From: Vulcaniibacterium thermophilum
Lineage (GTDB): Bacteria > Pseudomonadota > Gammaproteobacteria > Xanthomonadales > Xanthomonadaceae
Assembly: GCF_007923255.1 (NCBI RefSeq)
Contig: NZ_VOHJ01000003.1
Location: 101,580 to 165,579 of the forward strand
DNA: 64,000 bases
Reading direction: 5' to 3'
In this document: one piece after another, positions 61,497 through 64,000 of the stretch
How the letters are laid out: each line of letters begins with the position of its first letter
Position numbering within the stretch: position 1 is the stretch's first letter
Made by a program: the position numbers and the translations under genes
The notes under the pieces: generated by a model
The model's database searches: none
The model's input: the letters and a program-made list of their open reading frames with translations, nothing else
Told to the model about the DNA's origin: nothing

Positions 61497-62255
61497 TCAG
61501 CCCATGCCGCCGTTCACGCCGATGACCTGGCCGGTAATGTAGCCCGCCGCCTCGCCGCACAGGAACGCGACCAGCGCGGCGACCTCGTCGGGTCGCCCGG
61601 CGCGGCCGGCGGGCACGATCTGCTTCACCGCCTCCGGCGGGAACGCCGCCTGCGCCATCCGCCCTTCGATCACCCCCGGCGCCACCACGTTGACGGTGAT
61701 GCCGCGCGAGGCCATCTCGCGCGCGAGCGATTTCGAAGCCCCGTGCAGCGCCGCCTTCGCCGCCGCGTAGTTGGTCTGGCCGCGGTTGCCCAGCACCGCC
61801 GCCACCGACGAGATGCTGACGATGCGGCCCCAGCGCAGCCGCGCCATCGGCAGCAGCAGCGGCTGGGTGACGTGGAAGAAGCCGTGCAGCGAGACGTCGA
61901 TGACGCGCTTCCATTGCGCCGCGCTCATGCCGGCCATGGGGGCGTCGTCGTGGATGCCGGCGTTGTTGACCACGATCGCGATCGGCCCGTCGGCGAGCAA
62001 CGCCTCGATCGCCGCCCGCGCGGCCTCGCCGTCGGCGACGTCGAACGCCACCGCCCGCGCGCGGCCGCCCGCGGCTTCGATCTCGCGCACCACCGCCTGC
62101 GCGCGTCCGACGTTGGCGTTGGCATGCACGATCACCTCGTGCCCGTCCGCCGCCAGCCGGCGGCAGATCGCGCTGCCGAGATCGCCGCTGCCGCCGGTGA
62201 CGAGCGCGCGGCGGGCGGGGTGGGAACGGGCAGTGGCGGAGGCGGGCTGGGACAC
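61497..62255 (-). CDS. 3-ketoacyl-ACP reductase (FabG-type SDR) of an aryl-polyene/xanthomonadin-type cluster
   Basis: 252 aa if started at GTG 62255; an ATG at 62360 would add 35 low-complexity residues. SDR motifs: VTGGSGDLGSAI, VNNAGIHDDAP, and the catalytic ISSVAAVLGNRGQTNYAAAKAAL (Ser, Tyr, Lys, written in part). The end GQVIGVNGGMG is FabG-typical. It follows a hotdog dehydratase and an MMPL exporter, the order seen in aryl-polyene clusters (ApeQ-like). Confidence 0.85.
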   Translation of the reverse strand: MSQPASATARSHPARRALVTGGSGDLGSAICRRLAADGHEVIVHANANVGRAQAVVREIEAAGGRARAVAFDVADGEAARAAIEALLADGPIAIVVNNAGIHDDAPMAGMSAAQWKRVIDVSLHGFFHVTQPLLLPMARLRWGRIVSISSVAAVLGNRGQTNYAAAKAALHGASKSLAREMASRGITVNVVAPGVIEGRMAQAAFPPEAVKQIVPAGRAGRPDEVAALVAFLCGEAAGYITGQVIGVNGGMG

Positions 62256-62415
62256 GGCGGCGTGGATCGCGAGGGACGGCGCAGCGTGCGCGGCGCGCGG
62301 CGTGAAGGCAAGCGTTCGCGGCCGGCGAGGTGGCGGGTGCGCTGCGGCGGCGCGGGCCATCGCCGATGGGTCCGGTGTTCGCCGGAACGACCGGCACCTG
62401 CCGTGGCGCGAACGC

Positions 62416-62862
62416 CTACGCGCCGGCGTCCGTCGCGAACAGCACCGCCGCCCGCCCTTCGGCCAGCGGGGTGTCGCCGTGGGCGATCCGGAACGCGTAC
62501 TGCGAACCGCCTTCGCTGCGCACCAGCGCCTCCGCCTCGCATGTCAGCGCGTCGGCCAGGTCGTCGATCCGCGCGCAATGCAGGCGCACCCCGCGCAACG
62601 CCACCAGCAGGCCCGGCGGCGCCGCGCCGCCCGCCGCGCGCGCCAGCAGCCCGCCGTGCACCGCCATCGCCTGCGCGCCGTATTCGCACAGGTGCACCGC
62701 GTGCAGGCGGCCGGCGTGGCGGAGCGGGTGCGCGGGATGGCGGTGGTTCCACGCCCGCAGCGCGATGCGCGCGTCGCTCCAGGCCGTCACCTCGTCCCAC
62801 AGGCACATGCCGCCCTGGTGCGGGATCAGGCGCAGGATGTCGTCGCGGAGGACGCAGGGCAT
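62416..62862 (-). CDS. Hotdog 3-hydroxyacyl-ACP dehydratase, ApeP-like
   Basis: 148 aa from ATG at 62862. LRLIPHQGGMCLWDEVTAW near the N-terminus is the PHxGxMCLLD signature of ApeP-type dehydratases, with the His as likely catalytic residue; LHAVHLCEYGAQAMAVHGGL follows in the central helix. It removes water in polyene chain building. It lies between the exporter and ketoreductase genes. Confidence 0.85.
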   Translation of the reverse strand: MPCVLRDDILRLIPHQGGMCLWDEVTAWSDARIALRAWNHRHPAHPLRHAGRLHAVHLCEYGAQAMAVHGGLLARAAGGAAPPGLLVALRGVRLHCARIDDLADALTCEAEALVRSEGGSQYAFRIAHGDTPLAEGRAAVLFATDAGA

Positions 62863-62921
62863 GGGGCGGCGTCGCGGGCGGGCCGCGCAGCATGCCGGCC
62901 GCCGTCGACGGCGCGCAAGCC

Positions 62922-64000
62922 TCAGGCCGGCGCGGTCGGACGCCGCACGATCAGCAGCGCGAGCGCGAAGTTGCTGGCCACGCCGACCGCCACCGTCACC
63001 CCGATCGCGCGCAGCACCGGGATGGTCGACAGCGCCAGCAGCGCGAACACGACGAAGGTGACCGCGCTGCACACCAGGATCGCGTGCAGCGCGCGGCGCT
63101 GCTCGTCGGGGGCGTCGCCGGCGTGGTCGAAGAACAGCGCGTAGTCGAGCCCGAGCCCGGCGGCGAGGATCAGCGCGACCAGGTGGAACAGGTTCAGCTC
63201 CACGCCCGCGCCGCGCAGCGCCGCCAGGATCACCAGCGTGGTCAGCGCCATCGGCGCCAGCACGCGCAGCACGCGGCGCGGCGCGCGCAGGGCGAGCCAC
63301 ACGGTCGCCGCCAGCAGCACCGCCGCCAGCGCCAGCGCCCACAGCACGCGGGTGCGGTATTCGGCGACCAGCGATTCGGACGCCTGCTTGAGATCGAGCA
63401 GACGCGCGCCGGCGGGGGCGACCGCGCGCTGCACGGCGGCCGGATCGCGCAGGCCGGAAAGCGACACCAGCGCGGTCGCCTGGCCTTCGCCTTGCAGCAG
63501 CAGCGACGCGACCGTGGCCGCCAGCGGCGTGCCGTCCAGATCGCGCGGCGAGAGCGGCGCCGCGCGTCGGGCGGCGGCGACGTCCTCGACGAACCCGGCG
63601 AAGGCGTCCTCGCGGAACGGGGTGGCCGCCACCGCCTGCGCCAGCGCCGCCTGCAGCGCCGGCGTGTCGGGCAGCGCGGCCTGCCGCGCGCGCTGGGTGG
63701 CCGCGCTCGGCAGGTAGCGCGCGGCGAGATCGAAACCCTGCAGCACGCCCTGCGCGCGCAGGCGTTCGAGCACCGGCAGCAGCCGTTCGGACGCCTGCAG
63801 CGCGGCCTCGGTGTCGGGCGCGGCGAGCGCCAGCACGTAGCGCACGTCGGGCGCGCCGAGTTCGGCGCGCAGTTGCGCGTCGCGCTGCAGGCGCGGGGTC
63901 GGCACCGGGGTCAGCCGGGCGAGGTCGTTCTCCCAGAACGGGCCGGGCGCGAACGCCGCCACCGCGGCCGCGGCCAGCGCGAGCGCGAGCGCCGGCAGCG
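62922..64000 (-). CDS. MMPL/RND-type exporter, C-terminal part (runs off the right edge)
   Basis: About 359 codons, open at the window end. A periplasmic domain (about 1-210 of what is seen) is followed by six helices: VLWALALAAVLLAATVWLAL, then LNLFHLVALILAAGLGLDYALFF with the membrane Asp-Tyr of MMPL transporters, and a final LRAIGVTVAVGVASNFALAL. MMPL exporters in aryl-polyene/xanthomonadin clusters move the pigment lipid to the outer membrane. First visible gene of the cluster. Confidence 0.87.
   Translation of the reverse strand, partial: LPALALALAAAAVAAFAPGPFWENDLARLTPVPTPRLQRDAQLRAELGAPDVRYVLALAAPDTEAALQASERLLPVLERLRAQGVLQGFDLAARYLPSAATQRARQAALPDTPALQAALAQAVAATPFREDAFAGFVEDVAAARRAAPLSPRDLDGTPLAATVASLLLQGEGQATALVSLSGLRDPAAVQRAVAPAGARLLDLKQASESLVAEYRTRVLWALALAAVLLAATVWLALRAPRRVLRVLAPMALTTLVILAALRGAGVELNLFHLVALILAAGLGLDYALFFDHAGDAPDEQRRALHAILVCSAVTFVVFALLALSTIPVLRAIGVTVAVGVASNFALALLIVRRPTAPA

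Overview
The window is a GC-rich, gene-dense gammaproteobacterial chromosome segment. It most resembles the Xanthomonadaceae (Lysobacter, Luteimonas or Pseudoxanthomonas type). That placement is inferred from gene content (Mla operon, EgtBD, RecCB/RecD, an aryl-polyene/xanthomonadin-type cluster), from GGGAATC-type heptad arrays, and from several families of hairpin-rich dispersed repeats. No tRNA, rRNA, CRISPR array, integrase or transposase was seen.

Left end (1-12.4 kb): the last 25 codons of mnmE run into a block on the opposite strand that looks like an acquired defence island. Its six genes are tightly packed and read leftward: a DUF499-type AAA+ ATPase, an unknown 158-aa protein, an AlbA_2/COG2865 ATP-binding protein, an unknown protein split by a +1 frameshift, a DUF1156 adenine-type DNA methyltransferase with a Zn-ribbon, and a PLD-SNF2 helicase. 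The composition fits a DISARM-related or 'anti-phage-associated' modification-restriction module. The island begins just after the mnmE 3' end, whose last 18 bp match the kind of attB used by SGI1-type elements.

12.9-30.7 kb: a TonB-domain lipoprotein; a hydrolase-NatA-NatB operon; fpr, with its 3' end amplified as a 120-bp tandem repeat; a YadGH-type ABC exporter; an FRG-domain protein; TatD; HrpB helicase carrying an in-frame palindromic repeat insertion; an SDR-DoxX fusion with a DUF2269 partner; a rhomboid protease; a diguanylate cyclase; and a TerC-family transporter behind a convincing yybP-ykoY (Mn2+) riboswitch.

31-40 kb: an RlmI-like methyltransferase, small unknowns, a GFA-fold protein, RmuC, and the complete retrograde phospholipid transport set mlaF-E-D-C-B followed by mlaA.

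41-53 kb: recC-recB and, after a 3.2-kb interruption, recD. The interruption holds an opposite-strand lipase plus ankyrin lipoprotein pair that looks like an effector/immunity module, and a dense patch of repeats. Immediately after recD, the 3' ends of a LysR regulator and of a NodT/OprM-type efflux protein abut tail to head, a probable deletion scar.

53-64 kb: a glycine-zipper protein, folE, an ergothioneine operon egtB-egtD with a translationally coupled thioredoxin-reductase-like flavoprotein, an MFS exporter, an I78 inhibitor lipoprotein, a CPA2 cation/proton antiporter, and at the right edge the ketoreductase, dehydratase and MMPL exporter of an aryl-polyene/xanthomonadin-type cluster.

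Six genes start 6-7 nt after a TANNNT box and lack a Shine-Dalgarno sequence, which suggests leaderless mRNAs. All functional calls are from motif recognition by eye; no database search was possible.
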